64,000 nucleotides of DNA from Thioflexithrix psekupsensis (GCF_002149925.1 NZ_MSLT01000012.1:620001-684000), one strand, 5' to 3'. Positions 43,565 through 53,171 are shown, numbered from the stretch's first letter. Notes: generated by a model from the letters alone, not told the origin. Translations and numbers: made by a program.

Positions 43565-45517
43565 ATGACCACACGAATTTATTGGCTGTTATTCAGCTTG
43601 ATATTTATCTGTTTTAATTCGTTGGCACACGCCAATACTTTAGGACAACAACGCGCTTTATTTGTGCAAGCACAACAGGCTTTAGATAAAAAAGATATTC
43701 ATTCTTTTTTAAATCTGAGCGAGCAATTGACGAATTATCCCCTTTATTTTTATTTGCAATATCGTTATTTAGAACCGCAAGTTGAAACGTTAAGCAATAC
43801 TGAATTGCTTGGCTTTTTAACGCCTTATGGCGATACGGGACATGGTGATTTATTGCGTCGTAAGTGGTTGTATGTATTGGCAAAACGTAATGATTGGCCA
43901 ACTTTTGTTACGGCAATGCACGGACATACTTTAGACGATGATTTAGTGACATTGCGTTGTCATTATTTAACGGCGCGTCTTAATGTCGGGCAGAATATTG
44001 ATAATTTAAAAGATGAGGCGATGTCGTTATGGTTGGTCGGTAAATCGCAGCCTGCGGCCTGTGATCCTGCGTTTAATGCGTTGAGTCAACAGGGTTTTAT
44101 TAGCGATGATTTAATTTGGCAACGCATTCATTTGGCCATGGCGAATGGAGAGGTGACTTTTGCCACTCGTTTGGGCGATCAATTCCGCGATTCTCACCAA
44201 GCGCAATGGATTCCTTTATGGCAATCTATGCACCGCAATGCAGCCACGACATTAAGTCAATTTAATGCCAGCGATCACCCGATGGCACGCGATATTATTG
44301 TGCATGGCATTGGTTTAATTGCTAAAAATAATTACAGCGAAGCCAATCGCCATTGGCAAACTTTGCGGTCTCGTTATGCTTTTGATGTGGCGCAATTGGG
44401 CGCGATAAAAACCGCATTAGCCCTCGCCGCACAGCAACAAAAACATCCTGATGCTTATGCGTTAATTACGGCTTTATTTGAAGATGAATTAACGCCACGA
44501 TTGCATGAATTTCGTTTTCATTCTGCATTAAGACAATTAGATTGGGCAGCCATTGCTGATTTGGTGATGGAATTATCTGAAGATGAAAAAAGTGATTATC
44601 AATGGCGTTATTGGTATGCGCGGGCTTTAATGCAAACAGGTAAGAAAGATGGGGAAGGAAATGAGGGAAAAACGTTATTAAGTTTATTAGCAAAGGAGCG
44701 GGATTATTACGGTTTTCTTGCGGCGGATCAGCTTAAATTGCCGCACAATGTGCTGCATATTCCAACGCCCAGTTCTCCTGCAAAAGAAGCACAATTGTTG
44801 AAACATCCCAGCATGGCGGCGGCACAAGAATTTTATCATTTGGATTTGCAAACTCATGCCCGCCGCGAATGGCAATATTTAATGAAACGTTTGCCGAATG
44901 AACAAGTGGCAATTGCCGCTTTATTGGCGAATCGTTGGGGGTGGTATGATCGGGCTATTTTTACGATGGCGCAAGCGGGTTTTTATGATGATTTAAATGT
45001 GCGTTTTCCGCTGGCTTATTATGATGAATTATTAAATGGTGCAAAATCGCAGCAATTAGATTTGGCTTGGGTTTATGGCATTACGCGCCAAGAAAGTGCG
45101 TTTATGCACTCGGCGCGTTCTCATGCGGGGGCTTTAGGTTTGATGCAATTAATGCCCACAACGGGACGTTATGTGGCGCGTAAAATTGGCTTGTCGATTA
45201 GTAATAATAACGACATTTTGAAACTGGATAATAATGTCTTATTAGGAACGGCTTATTTAAAACAAATGTTGCAGAGTTTTAATGGCAATTATATGTTAGC
45301 CACCGCCGCTTATAATGCAGGTCCCGGCCGCGCCAAACGTTGGGCGCAGGACAACGGTTGTTTGCCTACGGATGTTTTTGTGGAATTAATTCCCTTTGAA
45401 GAAACCCGTACTTATGTGAAACGAGTATTGTTTTATACGCGGATTTTTGAAAGTCAATTACGCCGTACCGAAACTCAGCCTTTACGTTTATCTTTAGATG
45501 GGTATTGTTCGCGCTAA
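43565..45517 (+). CDS. slt: soluble lytic murein transglycosylase
   Basis: Periplasmic enzyme (650 aa) that cleaves peptidoglycan to 1,6-anhydro-muropeptides. A signal peptide (1-23, ends HAN) is followed by the long helical superhelix typical of Slt70, and the C-terminal catalytic domain with the Glu in YGITRQESAFMHSARSHAGA, then GLMQLMPTTGRYVA and AYNAGPGRAKRW. Length and order match E. coli Slt. No regulatory partner is adjacent. Confidence 0.94.
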   Translation: MTTRIYWLLFSLIFICFNSLAHANTLGQQRALFVQAQQALDKKDIHSFLNLSEQLTNYPLYFYLQYRYLEPQVETLSNTELLGFLTPYGDTGHGDLLRRKWLYVLAKRNDWPTFVTAMHGHTLDDDLVTLRCHYLTARLNVGQNIDNLKDEAMSLWLVGKSQPAACDPAFNALSQQGFISDDLIWQRIHLAMANGEVTFATRLGDQFRDSHQAQWIPLWQSMHRNAATTLSQFNASDHPMARDIIVHGIGLIAKNNYSEANRHWQTLRSRYAFDVAQLGAIKTALALAAQQQKHPDAYALITALFEDELTPRLHEFRFHSALRQLDWAAIADLVMELSEDEKSDYQWRYWYARALMQTGKKDGEGNEGKTLLSLLAKERDYYGFLAADQLKLPHNVLHIPTPSSPAKEAQLLKHPSMAAAQEFYHLDLQTHARREWQYLMKRLPNEQVAIAALLANRWGWYDRAIFTMAQAGFYDDLNVRFPLAYYDELLNGAKSQQLDLAWVYGITRQESAFMHSARSHAGALGLMQLMPTTGRYVARKIGLSISNNNDILKLDNNVLLGTAYLKQMLQSFNGNYMLATAAYNAGPGRAKRWAQDNGCLPTDVFVELIPFEETRTYVKRVLFYTRIFESQLRRTETQPLRLSLDGYCSR

Positions 45518-45531
45518 TCTTGTTTTTCCTC

Positions 45532-45613
45532 ATTCCCACATGCCGAAACCTGAGCTTACGAACGAAAAAATGGGGCTTTTAGGAGTTCTTTTACAGGCTC
45601 GGCGTGTGGGGAC
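45532..45613. repeat. imperfect inverted repeat downstream of slt
   Basis: The segments CATTCCCACATGCCGAAACC and (reverse complement of the right end) CTCGTCCCCACACGCCGAG form an imperfect hairpin of about 80 bp. It resembles, but is not the same as, the three-palindrome repeats at 30.4 and 52.6 kb. It could act as terminator for slt. Confidence 0.45.
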
Positions 45614-45672
45614 GAGATAACATTTATTGTCGGAATGGATTAGTCCTGAACATCATGATTCAGGGTCATTTT

Positions 45673-46452
45673 TTAATGATGCTGATGTCCTACTTCTCCC
45701 TGTGGCATTGCTTCCTTTTCAAGGGGTTGCTGCTGTGCGGGCGCGGGAGCATGATGTTTACCGTGACTGCCGTGTTTATGTGGCGCAAAGAGGGTGTATA
45801 AACCGAATAATATAATCAATAAACCCATCGTTTGCCGCACAATTGCTTTACGAGTGATTCGGTTTAACCACGACGCGGCACTGCCAATCGTCACCAGTGT
45901 GGGCAACGTGCCTAAACCAAACGCCAACATTAACAAACCGCCTTGTGTCGCACTCGCTGAAGCCAACGACAACGCCAACGCGCCGTACACCAAACCACAA
46001 GGCAACCACCCCCACACCAAACCCAAAGCCAACGCATGAGGTAAATTTTTTACGGGTAAAAAACGCCGTCCCAATGGCTCAATTTGTCGCCACAAATACG
46101 CCCCACCCCGCTCTAACCAACCCAAAGCCCGCCACCATTCCGCGATATATAATCCCAAAATGATCATAAAAACACCCGCAAATAAACGCCCAATTAACAT
46201 GGGTTCTGGCAATAATTGCGTGAATTGCGATCCGAGGAAACCAACGAGAATGCCCGCAATAGAATAACTGGTTATTCTGCCAATATTATAAGCGGCTAAA
46301 TAAGGCATTAATTTTAATTGAGATTGGCGAATATTTTCCCCTAATCCCATCGTTAATGCCCCCACAATGCCCCCACACATGCCAATACAATGCACCGATC
46401 CCAATAACCCCATCATAAAGGCCGTTAATAAAGAAAATTCTTGTGTCATCAT
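45673..46452 (-). CDS. TauE/SafE-like membrane protein linked to cbb3 oxidase genes
   Basis: A 259-aa protein with six or seven membrane helices. The N-terminus has the conserved LLGSVHCIGMCGGIVGAL, typical of the small membrane family encoded next to ccoGHI and thought to handle copper or redox cofactors. The C-terminal tail is histidine-rich (HKHGSHGKHH ... GHQHH), which suggests metal binding. It lies 9 bp after ccoH, in one operon. Sulfite export, implied by the family name, is not supported by context. Confidence 0.83.
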   Translation of the reverse strand: MMTQEFSLLTAFMMGLLGSVHCIGMCGGIVGALTMGLGENIRQSQLKLMPYLAAYNIGRITSYSIAGILVGFLGSQFTQLLPEPMLIGRLFAGVFMIILGLYIAEWWRALGWLERGGAYLWRQIEPLGRRFLPVKNLPHALALGLVWGWLPCGLVYGALALSLASASATQGGLLMLAFGLGTLPTLVTIGSAASWLNRITRKAIVRQTMGLLIILFGLYTLFAPHKHGSHGKHHAPAPAQQQPLEKEAMPQGEVGHQHH

Positions 46453-46461
46453 AATAAAAAA

Positions 46462-46965
46462 TTAAGAAAGCTCAGGTAAAATTTCAACAGGCGTTTGACG
46501 CGGTAACGTGACCGATTTCAACATACGCCAGTCGTCTGTAGTTAATTGCAAGTACCAATTGCCCGCAATTAATTGCGGTAAATCAGCTTGATATAACGTA
46601 TCGGCAATGCGTTTTAATATCACCGTGCGATCATGTCCTGCTTGCGTGCGATGTAAAAAACGCAATTCCAATTGCGCAGGCAAATTATAATCTTTTGCTT
46701 GCGCTTCTAAAGAAACGAAGATAACCTGCTGTGTGGGTTTAAAATCCACCTCCGCCCGCAATCCCAATTGCTGCGCCATTTGCTCTCGCTCTAAACGTTC
46801 ATTAATCGCTAGACCTTGCTTATAATAATCATCAACCACCACCCCATCATCACTGTTAATGGCTAAACGCAGCATAAAAAAACCCATTATCACTGCACTG
46901 AAGGGAATCGCAATCATTAACCAGACATAAGGCTCTGAATACCATGCTTTTTTCGATGCTGTCAC
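46462..46965 (-). CDS. ccoH: cbb3 oxidase accessory protein FixH/CcoH
   Basis: A 167-aa single-span membrane protein with periplasmic domain. The N-terminus KKAWYSEPYVWLMIAIPFSAVIMGFFMLRLAI and the following VVVDDYYKQGLAINERLERE match FixH. It is thought to help mature the cbb3 oxidase. It lies between ccoG and the TauE/SafE-like gene, separated from ccoG by a 110-bp gap that contains a hairpin. Confidence 0.9.
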   Translation of the reverse strand: MTASKKAWYSEPYVWLMIAIPFSAVIMGFFMLRLAINSDDGVVVDDYYKQGLAINERLEREQMAQQLGLRAEVDFKPTQQVIFVSLEAQAKDYNLPAQLELRFLHRTQAGHDRTVILKRIADTLYQADLPQLIAGNWYLQLTTDDWRMLKSVTLPRQTPVEILPELS

Positions 46966-47014
46966 GTTCTATTTCCTCTGTTTGTGAAAAATAAAAAGCG
47001 GCTGATTTCATTGC

Positions 47015-47045
47015 CAAAAAATAACACCGCTCATGCGGTGTTATT
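47015..47045 (-). terminator. terminator-like hairpin between ccoG and ccoH
   Basis: Perfect 11-bp stem AATAACACCGC / GCGGTGTTATT with a four-base loop, followed on the minus strand by a run of T residues (complement of 47015-47020). It may end most ccoG transcripts, so ccoH may be expressed by read-through or from its own promoter. Confidence 0.85.
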
Positions 47046-47075
47046 TCAATACGGAATCATCGGTAGAAAAGCCGC

Positions 47076-48482
47076 TTAACGATAAACTGGCCCCAAAAAA
47101 CGAGCCTCTTCTTCATTGCTCAAATTGGGATCATCTTTAGCGGTTAATTTAAACATCACCGTGTTGCTGCGTTCAGGAATCGCTTTAGGTGCAACCACTA
47201 AACTCACAGGCACATCCAATACACCACCCGCTTCCACCATAATTTCCCGATCTAAAACCACTTGAACACCGTCCAAACCACTGGCCGTTAATTCAAAACT
47301 GCGGGTGATATTACTCTTATTAATCGCTTTAACAATATAGACATTCTCAATTAAACCTTGAGGCGTTTCTCGATACAAACTGGCACGATCACGCATCACA
47401 TCTAATTGCACAGGATTGCGCGTTGCAATAGCGACCACTAAAATCGCCATTAACAGCAACAATAAACCACCATAAACGAAAATACGCGGACGAAAAATAT
47501 GTGTGGGCGTACCTGACAAGGCGTGTTCAGTTGTATAGCGAATTAACCCTTTGGGATAATTCATTTTGTCCATGACTTCGTCACAAATATCAATACAGGC
47601 CGAACAGCTAATACATTGATATTGCAAACCGTTGCGAATGTCAATACCCGTCGGGCAAACCTGCACACACATGGTACAATCAATACATTCACCCAAACCT
47701 TTTGCTTGGTAATCTTCGCCACGTTTACGCGAACCACGGGGTTCACCGCGCTTGGTGTCGTAGGCGATAATCATGGTGTCTTTATCAAACATGGCACTTT
47801 GGAAACGGGCATAAGGACACATGTAAGTACACACTTGTTCGCGCATCCAACCCGCATTACCATAAGTGGCAAAACCATAGAAAAACATCCAAAATGTTTC
47901 CCAACCACTTAATTGATAAGGATACAACCCTGCGGCCAAGTCCCGAATCGGCGTAAAATAGCCAATAAAAGTAAATCCTGTAAAAAGAGAGAAGAGAATC
48001 CATAGTGTATGTTTAGTGGCTTTTAAACGCAATTTACGCGCATCTAAACTGGTTTTATCCAATTTCATGCGTTGCGGGCGGTCGCCTTCCACCATGCGCT
48101 CAATCCACAAAAAAACTTCCGTCCATACCGTTTGCGGGCAAGCAAAACCACACCATAATCGTCCCGCTAATGCCGTAAAGAAAAACAGCGATAAGCCTGC
48201 AATAATCAGTAAAAACGCCAAATAAATAAAATCCTGCGGCCAAAACACTAAACCAAACACGTAAAATTGACGTGCTGGCAAATCAAATAAAACCGCTTGT
48301 CTTTCTCCCCATTGTATCCAAGGAAAAATATAAAAAATTCCCAATAACACCAAGACACTGGTGATTTTTAAATTAGCAAATAACCCAGTGACTTTACGGG
48401 GATAAATTTTTTGATGTTTTGCGTATAAAGTCTGTTGAACATCTTCAACAGCCGCATCATGAGATTCGTTTGATGGTTTCAT
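47076..48482 (-). CDS. ccoG: cbb3 oxidase accessory iron-sulfur protein CcoG/FixG
   Basis: A 468-aa membrane protein with about five helices and two 4Fe-4S clusters. The first conserved cysteines are in RLWCGFACPQTVWTEVF, and the ferredoxin-type sites are CIDCTMCVQVCPTGIDIR and CISCSACIDICDEVMDK. The C-terminal periplasmic domain (RNPVQLDVMRDRASLYRET) is typical. CcoG reduces copper for oxidase assembly. It heads the ccoG-ccoH-tauE-like unit; ccoNOQP is not in the window and ccoS is 36 kb away. Confidence 0.95.
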   Translation of the reverse strand: MKPSNESHDAAVEDVQQTLYAKHQKIYPRKVTGLFANLKITSVLVLLGIFYIFPWIQWGERQAVLFDLPARQFYVFGLVFWPQDFIYLAFLLIIAGLSLFFFTALAGRLWCGFACPQTVWTEVFLWIERMVEGDRPQRMKLDKTSLDARKLRLKATKHTLWILFSLFTGFTFIGYFTPIRDLAAGLYPYQLSGWETFWMFFYGFATYGNAGWMREQVCTYMCPYARFQSAMFDKDTMIIAYDTKRGEPRGSRKRGEDYQAKGLGECIDCTMCVQVCPTGIDIRNGLQYQCISCSACIDICDEVMDKMNYPKGLIRYTTEHALSGTPTHIFRPRIFVYGGLLLLLMAILVVAIATRNPVQLDVMRDRASLYRETPQGLIENVYIVKAINKSNITRSFELTASGLDGVQVVLDREIMVEAGGVLDVPVSLVVAPKAIPERSNTVMFKLTAKDDPNLSNEEEARFLGPVYR

Positions 48483-48843
48483 AATAGCTCAGGCAATCTT
48501 TACTTAAATAAACAAAAAAACACGGATAATTCACCGACCCATCACAGATAAATTGCGCGTGAATAAGTGCGTTTATCTACATCGTTGGGTTTATCAACTT
48601 TCCGATAACCGCATGTTAAAACAAAAATCGGTTTCTTGACATTAACCTATTACTATTTTTTGCGATTGAAAAATAAAAACCTTCATTTTTTCTCCTCTTG
48701 TCGTGCGGGGTGCAAGCTGTTAGAATGCCAGAATCTGTAAAATAGAGCAGAAAAAATCAATATAACTTTTTGATTATAAAATATTTTTACCGAAAAATAT
48801 CACGGCCAATCCTCGTCCTCATTCTTCATAAAGACCTTTTATA
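48483..48843. other. intergenic region between ccoG and the Hsp70-like gene
   Basis: A 361-bp gap between divergent genes. I looked for an FNR/Anr box (TTGAT-N4-ATCAA) for ccoG and saw only partial half-sites. The 100 bp before 48844 are AT-rich. No gene or RNA is evident. Confidence 0.4.
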
Positions 48844-50621
48844 ATGCAGCATTTAGGTTTAGATTTCGGCACCACCACCAGCATATTAGCCTATCATGAC
48901 GGTCAACAATTGCGGGCTTTTAGTTTGGGAGGGGCGGCCGCTTCGCCTTATATTCCTTCGGTATTGTCGCTGGAAAAAGAAGATCAAGAACAAATTGAAA
49001 TCGGTCAAGCGGCGCGTTTAAATCAGGGCGATAATGATTATTGGGTTTATATACCAAAAAGATAGGATTTATAGAATCCTTATTTTGTCTGAATCAGAAT
49101 TTAAAGAATTAAAAAATTTTCAAAATTTACTCTTGCAACTCGTTTATTTTAAACAGATTTTTTATTCTTTAATTCTGAAAATCCTAAAATTCTGTAAATT
49201 CTGATTCTGACAGAAAAATTTTATGAATGACTTAATTTTGGTATAGTCATTTTAAAATGTTATTGGCAGAAAATAATCAGGATTATTTAAAAAACCGCGG
49301 TTATTCGGAACATGCGCCGCGGGCGATTGCGCGAATTTATTTACAACAATTATTAGCGCGTTATTGTCAAGAAATGGGTTTAGTTGAGGACATTACGCAT
49401 TTAGTGCTGACTGTGCCTGAAATTTGGGTGCGAGAAGGACAACATGCCGCCCGCGAAACGTTACAACAAATTTGTGATGAATTAGGCTTGTCGCATAAAG
49501 TGCGCTTGGTGAGTGAACCGGTCGCGGCGGCGGTTTATTTTGCGCATTGTTATCAGCAAAAAGAACAGCGGACGTATCAAGGTCATTTGTTAATTTGCGA
49601 TTATGGTGGGGGAACGTTGGATTTAAGTCTATGCCACGTACAAGATCGAGCGGTGACCATTTTAGAAGGCACGGGACGCGGCGAAGTTGGGCAAACGCTG
49701 GGCGCGGCCGGAGTCGCTTTTGATGAAGCCGTGTTGCAAAAAGTACAACAACGCTATTCTAACGAACATTCACCGCGCCATTTTTATCGTGCTTTAAAAG
49801 AATTTGAAGAACAAAAAATTGCACAAACTGAGAAAATTTCTAAAGCCTTAGAACGTTATTACCGCAATGCGGCCACGAATAAAAAGATTTTTGAAGTTGG
49901 GGATATGTCGATAGAAGCGGCCGATTTGGCCAGCGTTTTTGATACGCTAATTAAACCTGAATTAGATAAAGCCTTGCAAGAAATGCAAAGTTATTTAGAA
50001 CAGCATCAAGTTAATTATCAAGAAAGTGAACAGTTTCATGTGGTTTTAGTTGGGGGATTTTCTAATTTTTATTTAACACGGCAAACGGTACGGCATTTTT
50101 TCGCCTCGCGTACTGAAGCCGATCAGCGATTTCACAGTTATTTTGATTTAACCGATACGGCATTGGCGATTGCCAAGGGCGCGGCTTTAATTGCTAATGA
50201 GTCGTTTAAGGTGACTTTAACGTGTCCGATTAGTGTAGGCATTAAAGCCAGAAATCGTTATTTAGAAGAAGTGGATTTATTGTTATTAGAGAAAGGTAAG
50301 GAATTGGCGATTTATGAAAAACCACATTATACGGCGATGTGGTTAAAAGTCATGAGTGAAGCGGCATTAGATACCACTGCATTAACCTTGTTTTTAGATG
50401 TGGCGAATGGACGGCGGCGTTATATTGATTTACGCGGTCATTTACGCGATTTTATTCCCAATCCTCATGCGGATAATCAATGGCGCATTGGTTTTGCCGT
50501 GAATGATAATTTATTATTTACTTTACACGTGACCGATCAATCAGGCGAAACTAAAATAACCCCTTTGGGTAATTTAGAAGAAAAAATGAGCGGTTTACAT
50601 TATTCGGAAATGGATTTGTAA
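48844..50621 (+). pseudogene. Hsp70/DnaK-like ATPase gene split by a 192-bp MITE
   Basis: The N-terminal part (48844-49051) has the Hsp70 nucleotide site LGLDFGTTTSILAYHDG. The C-terminal part begins again after the MITE and carries LICDYGGGTLDLSLC (phosphate 2) and VVLVGGFSNFYL (adenosine loop). Removing 49052-49243 and one TA joins the halves in frame as DYWVYSHFKMLLAENNQDYL, giving about 527 residues. There is no EEVD-type tail and no dnaJ/grpE neighbour, so this is a stand-alone Hsp70-like ATPase and not DnaK itself. A new start at 49257 could still make a truncated protein lacking the first ATP motif. Confidence 0.9.
49052..49243 (-). mobile_element. 192-bp MITE, copy B
   Basis: Same length as copy A and very similar when read on the minus strand. 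Flanked by TA duplications (49050-49051, 49244-49245). The insertion interrupts the Hsp70-like gene and, with one TA removed, the host frame is restored to the base. It has stops in the host reading frame (IPKR then TAG). Confidence 0.93.
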
Positions 50622-51075
50622 GGGGAGTGATGGTGTATTGGATAGCAGCTTACCGCGCTTGGGTGGTGGCTCGACGCGGGTTAGTTTTTTTAGGGGTTTA
50701 GCAAAACAGTGTATTATTAGTATTTGGTATGGGCAAATGATAAAATTTATGAGGGGTATTGATGGGGTTGTGTTTTATTTTTTTGTGAACTTTTTGGTTC
50801 TTTCTATGATAGAATAGCACAAGTAATTCGAATAGTTTTTCACAAAAGTTATAATCTTTTGATGGTTAGCTATAACTCCTATATCTCAATGGTTCAGACA
50901 GTTCTTTAAGGTATTTAATTAAATCAATAGGTTATATGTTTTTGCTAAAAACCTTAACTCATTAAATATTTAACTTTTATTAAATACTTTAAAAAATTAT
51001 CCGAACTATTGATGTTGATGTTCTATGGTAAACAACTTATAATTTTGTGCTTTATAAGCATTTAAACGGTGGATC
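50622..51075. other. AT-rich gene-free region
   Basis: A 454-bp stretch between the Hsp70-like gene and the DUF3800-like gene. Base composition becomes markedly AT-rich after about 50760, like the gene that follows, which suggests it arrived together with that gene. I see no hairpin, RNA or coding frame worth calling. Confidence 0.4.
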
Positions 51076-52005
51076 ATGAAAATATATTTAGTTTGTGACG
51101 AGTCTGGTGCAAAGGGATATTCTAATAAAACTGAAAAATATGAAGGTGAAACAGGGGTATTTGCAGGGGTTTTTATTCCAGAAAATAAGATAGAGGATAT
51201 AAGAGAAAAACTAAATAACATTGCTAATTCATATTTTATAAATGGAAAACAGCACATTACGGACTTACCTGATCCAGAAAAAGAATCTTTAAGATCAGAT
51301 GTTTATGGAATAATAAAGGATGAAAATCTCGTTTGTATACATGAAGCTATTCATGTGGAAGGATTTTATGCAGAACACAGAAGAATGGATAAAATAAAAA
51401 ATGATTCAAAGGCTAATGTTAAATCAGATATAAAAATAAGTGGAAACCCTAAACATAATAGCTTACATGTCAGTCTATTTCAAGGCTTGTTTTGTAAGTC
51501 TATTGCATATTGTCTTGATACCTTTGGTCAGGATTATGAATTAGTTTTCTTATCTGATAATATTGATAATCCTGTGTTGAAAAATTTTAAAGAAACCGCT
51601 GAAAATATTATTGATTTTTCACCTACTGAAAAAAAATTCACAGGCTATGATACAAAAAAACAAGAAATTGTCAAACGGACTATGATAATAAGTTTTGAAA
51701 TACCTGAATCATATGGTTTTTTAGAGATTCAAAACACTGAGTATGAAATAGAAATTGAACCAAAGAATAGTGGTTTAACTTTATTAGCTGATGTTTTAGC
51801 TAATAGCATTAATTATCTATTTACATCAAGAAAAAAAAATGACATTGGGAAACCATTAAATGATGAAAAATCTATAAAAGATCATCCACTTATCAATCAG
51901 TTTTATGGATTGATGAAAGAAAATGAGCTAGCATGGGTATCAGATATAATATATATGCACAGCAAAGAAAAAGAACGAAACGAGCAGAAAACAAATAATG
52001 TATAG
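51076..52005 (+). CDS. DUF3800-like protein
   Basis: A 309-aa soluble protein. The start MKIYLVCDESGAKGYS has the DESG motif of the DUF3800 family, a group with an RNase H-like fold often found near mobile and defence genes. Near the C-terminus LTLLADVLANSINYLF matches the second conserved acidic region (aDxiA). Codon use is far more AT-rich than that of the core genes around it, a sign of horizontal transfer. GGTGG lies close before the ATG. Nuclease activity is plausible from the fold but not shown. No partner gene is adjacent. Confidence 0.7.
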   Translation: MKIYLVCDESGAKGYSNKTEKYEGETGVFAGVFIPENKIEDIREKLNNIANSYFINGKQHITDLPDPEKESLRSDVYGIIKDENLVCIHEAIHVEGFYAEHRRMDKIKNDSKANVKSDIKISGNPKHNSLHVSLFQGLFCKSIAYCLDTFGQDYELVFLSDNIDNPVLKNFKETAENIIDFSPTEKKFTGYDTKKQEIVKRTMIISFEIPESYGFLEIQNTEYEIEIEPKNSGLTLLADVLANSINYLFTSRKKNDIGKPLNDEKSIKDHPLINQFYGLMKENELAWVSDIIYMHSKEKERNEQKTNNV

Positions 52006-52029
52006 AGTAATACTCTAGTCGTGTGCTGT

Positions 52030-52173
52030 GTAGAGTGAACAAATGCCGCCATTAAATTTTTTTTAACACAAACCCTAACGGCATTTGCCCACCATTACCA
52101 CAAATCATTGAACAAAATGCCGTCAAACACCGTGCTAAAATTAAACATCATGGCGGCATTTCGCACACCCTAC
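52030..52173. repeat. palindromic MITE-like element
   Basis: Ends GTAGAGTGAACAAATGCCGC and (reverse complement of the right end) GTAGGGTGTGCGAAATGCCG form an imperfect inverted repeat about 144 bp across. The motif AAATGCCG or its complement occurs several more times inside. It is non-coding and lies between the DUF3800-like gene and the VapBC-like pair. Confidence 0.55.
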
Positions 52174-52277
52174 GGCACTCTCCCACCCGCCATAAGCCCA
52201 TCTGTCGAATCACACGATTGATGGGCTTTCTGCCTCAGTCTATCTGTACTTACTATCAAACCCTAAGCATCACACTC

Positions 52278-52520
52278 ATGAATACACAAGTCCATTTAAA
52301 TGAAACGCTTGCACAACAAGCCTTGCAATATAGCGAGCAAAAAAATTTAGAACAATTAGTTAATCAACTTTTATTTGTCTATATCCAACAACATCAAGCA
52401 AAAACACATTTTACCACTAATACAAACACTGCACTTGATACTTTAGCAGGCTGTTTTGAAAGTGATGACCCTACGATTGCTGAAAATCATGATAGCCATT
52501 TATACGGAAAAAAACCATGA
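52278..52520 (+). CDS. VapB-like antitoxin
   Basis: An 80-aa protein. The N-terminal ribbon-helix-helix-like part (MNTQVHLNETLAQQALQYSEQKNLEQLVNQLLF) is typical of DUF2191/VapB antitoxins, and the acidic C-terminus would bind the toxin. I choose the ATG at 52278 from this similarity. Its stop overlaps the start of the PIN-domain frame by four bases (ATGA), the usual layout of vapBC. The toxin is truncated, so the antitoxin may now be an orphan. Confidence 0.75.
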   Translation: MNTQVHLNETLAQQALQYSEQKNLEQLVNQLLFVYIQQHQAKTHFTTNTNTALDTLAGCFESDDPTIAENHDSHLYGKKP

Positions 52521-52648
52521 CAGAACTTTTTGTTGATACAAGCGCATGGTATGCCTTGATTGATGCAAAATCACACACCCATATCCAAGTTATCTCGTTC
52601 CCACATGCCATGTGGGAACGCAGTCACGACGTGCCACGTCGAGTATAA
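52517..52648 (+). pseudogene. VapC-like PIN toxin, only the N-terminal part left
   Basis: The frame starts MTELFVDTSAWYALIDAKSH, which is the first strand and first catalytic aspartate (VDTSAW) of PIN-domain ribonucleases. After about 24 codons the sequence runs into the palindromic repeat at 52593 and stops at 52648. A normal VapC has about 130-140 residues with three more acidic residues, all missing here. The toxin cannot be active. Confidence 0.82.
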
Positions 52649-53171
52649 ACAAGGACAAATTGATACAGGATGGTGCTTGATTCCTGACGCAGCGCGTCTG
52701 GACTGCATTCCCACATGGCATGTGGGAACGAGGAAAGAATTTGCTTTTCCTATTTTCCAGCACGAATCAATTTTGTCAATTCTCAAATTATCTCGTTATC
52801 TCGTTCCCACATGCCATGTGGGAACGCAGTCACGACGTGCCACGTCGAGTATAAACAAGGACAAATTGATACAGAATGGTGCTTGATTCCTGACGCAGCG
52901 CGTCTGGACTGCATTCCCACATGGCATGTGGGAACGAGGAAAATTTCAGGATTTTCAGAATCTAAAGAATTTGCTTTTCCTATTTTCCAGCACGAATCAA
53001 TTTTGTCAATTCTCAAATTATCTCGTTATCTCGTTCCCACATGCCATGTGGGAACGCAGTCACGACGTGCCACGTCGAGTAATAAACAAGGACAAATTGA
53101 TACAGAATGGTGCTTGATTCCTGACGCAGCGCGTCTGGACTGCATTCCCACATGGCATGTGGGAACGAGGA
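52593..53171. repeat. three tandem copies of the three-palindrome repeat
   Basis: Copies at 52593-52735, 52799-52942 and 53029-53171, each about 143 bp with end palindromes around CGTTCCCACATG and CATGTGGGAACG and a central CGACGTGCCACGTCG. Copies 1-2 and 2-3 are separated by a shared spacer (containing TTTTCCAGCACGAATC), so the array grew by tandem duplication. The left copy cuts the vapC-like gene and the right copy cuts CRISPR array 2. A fourth copy is at 30385-30523. Confidence 0.88.

Noticed and set aside
45604-45815. Plus-strand frames downstream of slt
   Set aside because: They are antisense to the His-rich C-terminus of the TauE/SafE-like gene and lack coding character.
48483-48843. 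FNR/Anr operator for ccoG
   Set aside because: Only partial half-sites are visible; no TTGAT-N4-ATCAA.
25812-53171. cas genes between the two arrays
   Set aside because: Every sizeable frame in this interval has another assignment; none shows Cas1, Cas2, Cas3, Cas7 or Cas10 features.
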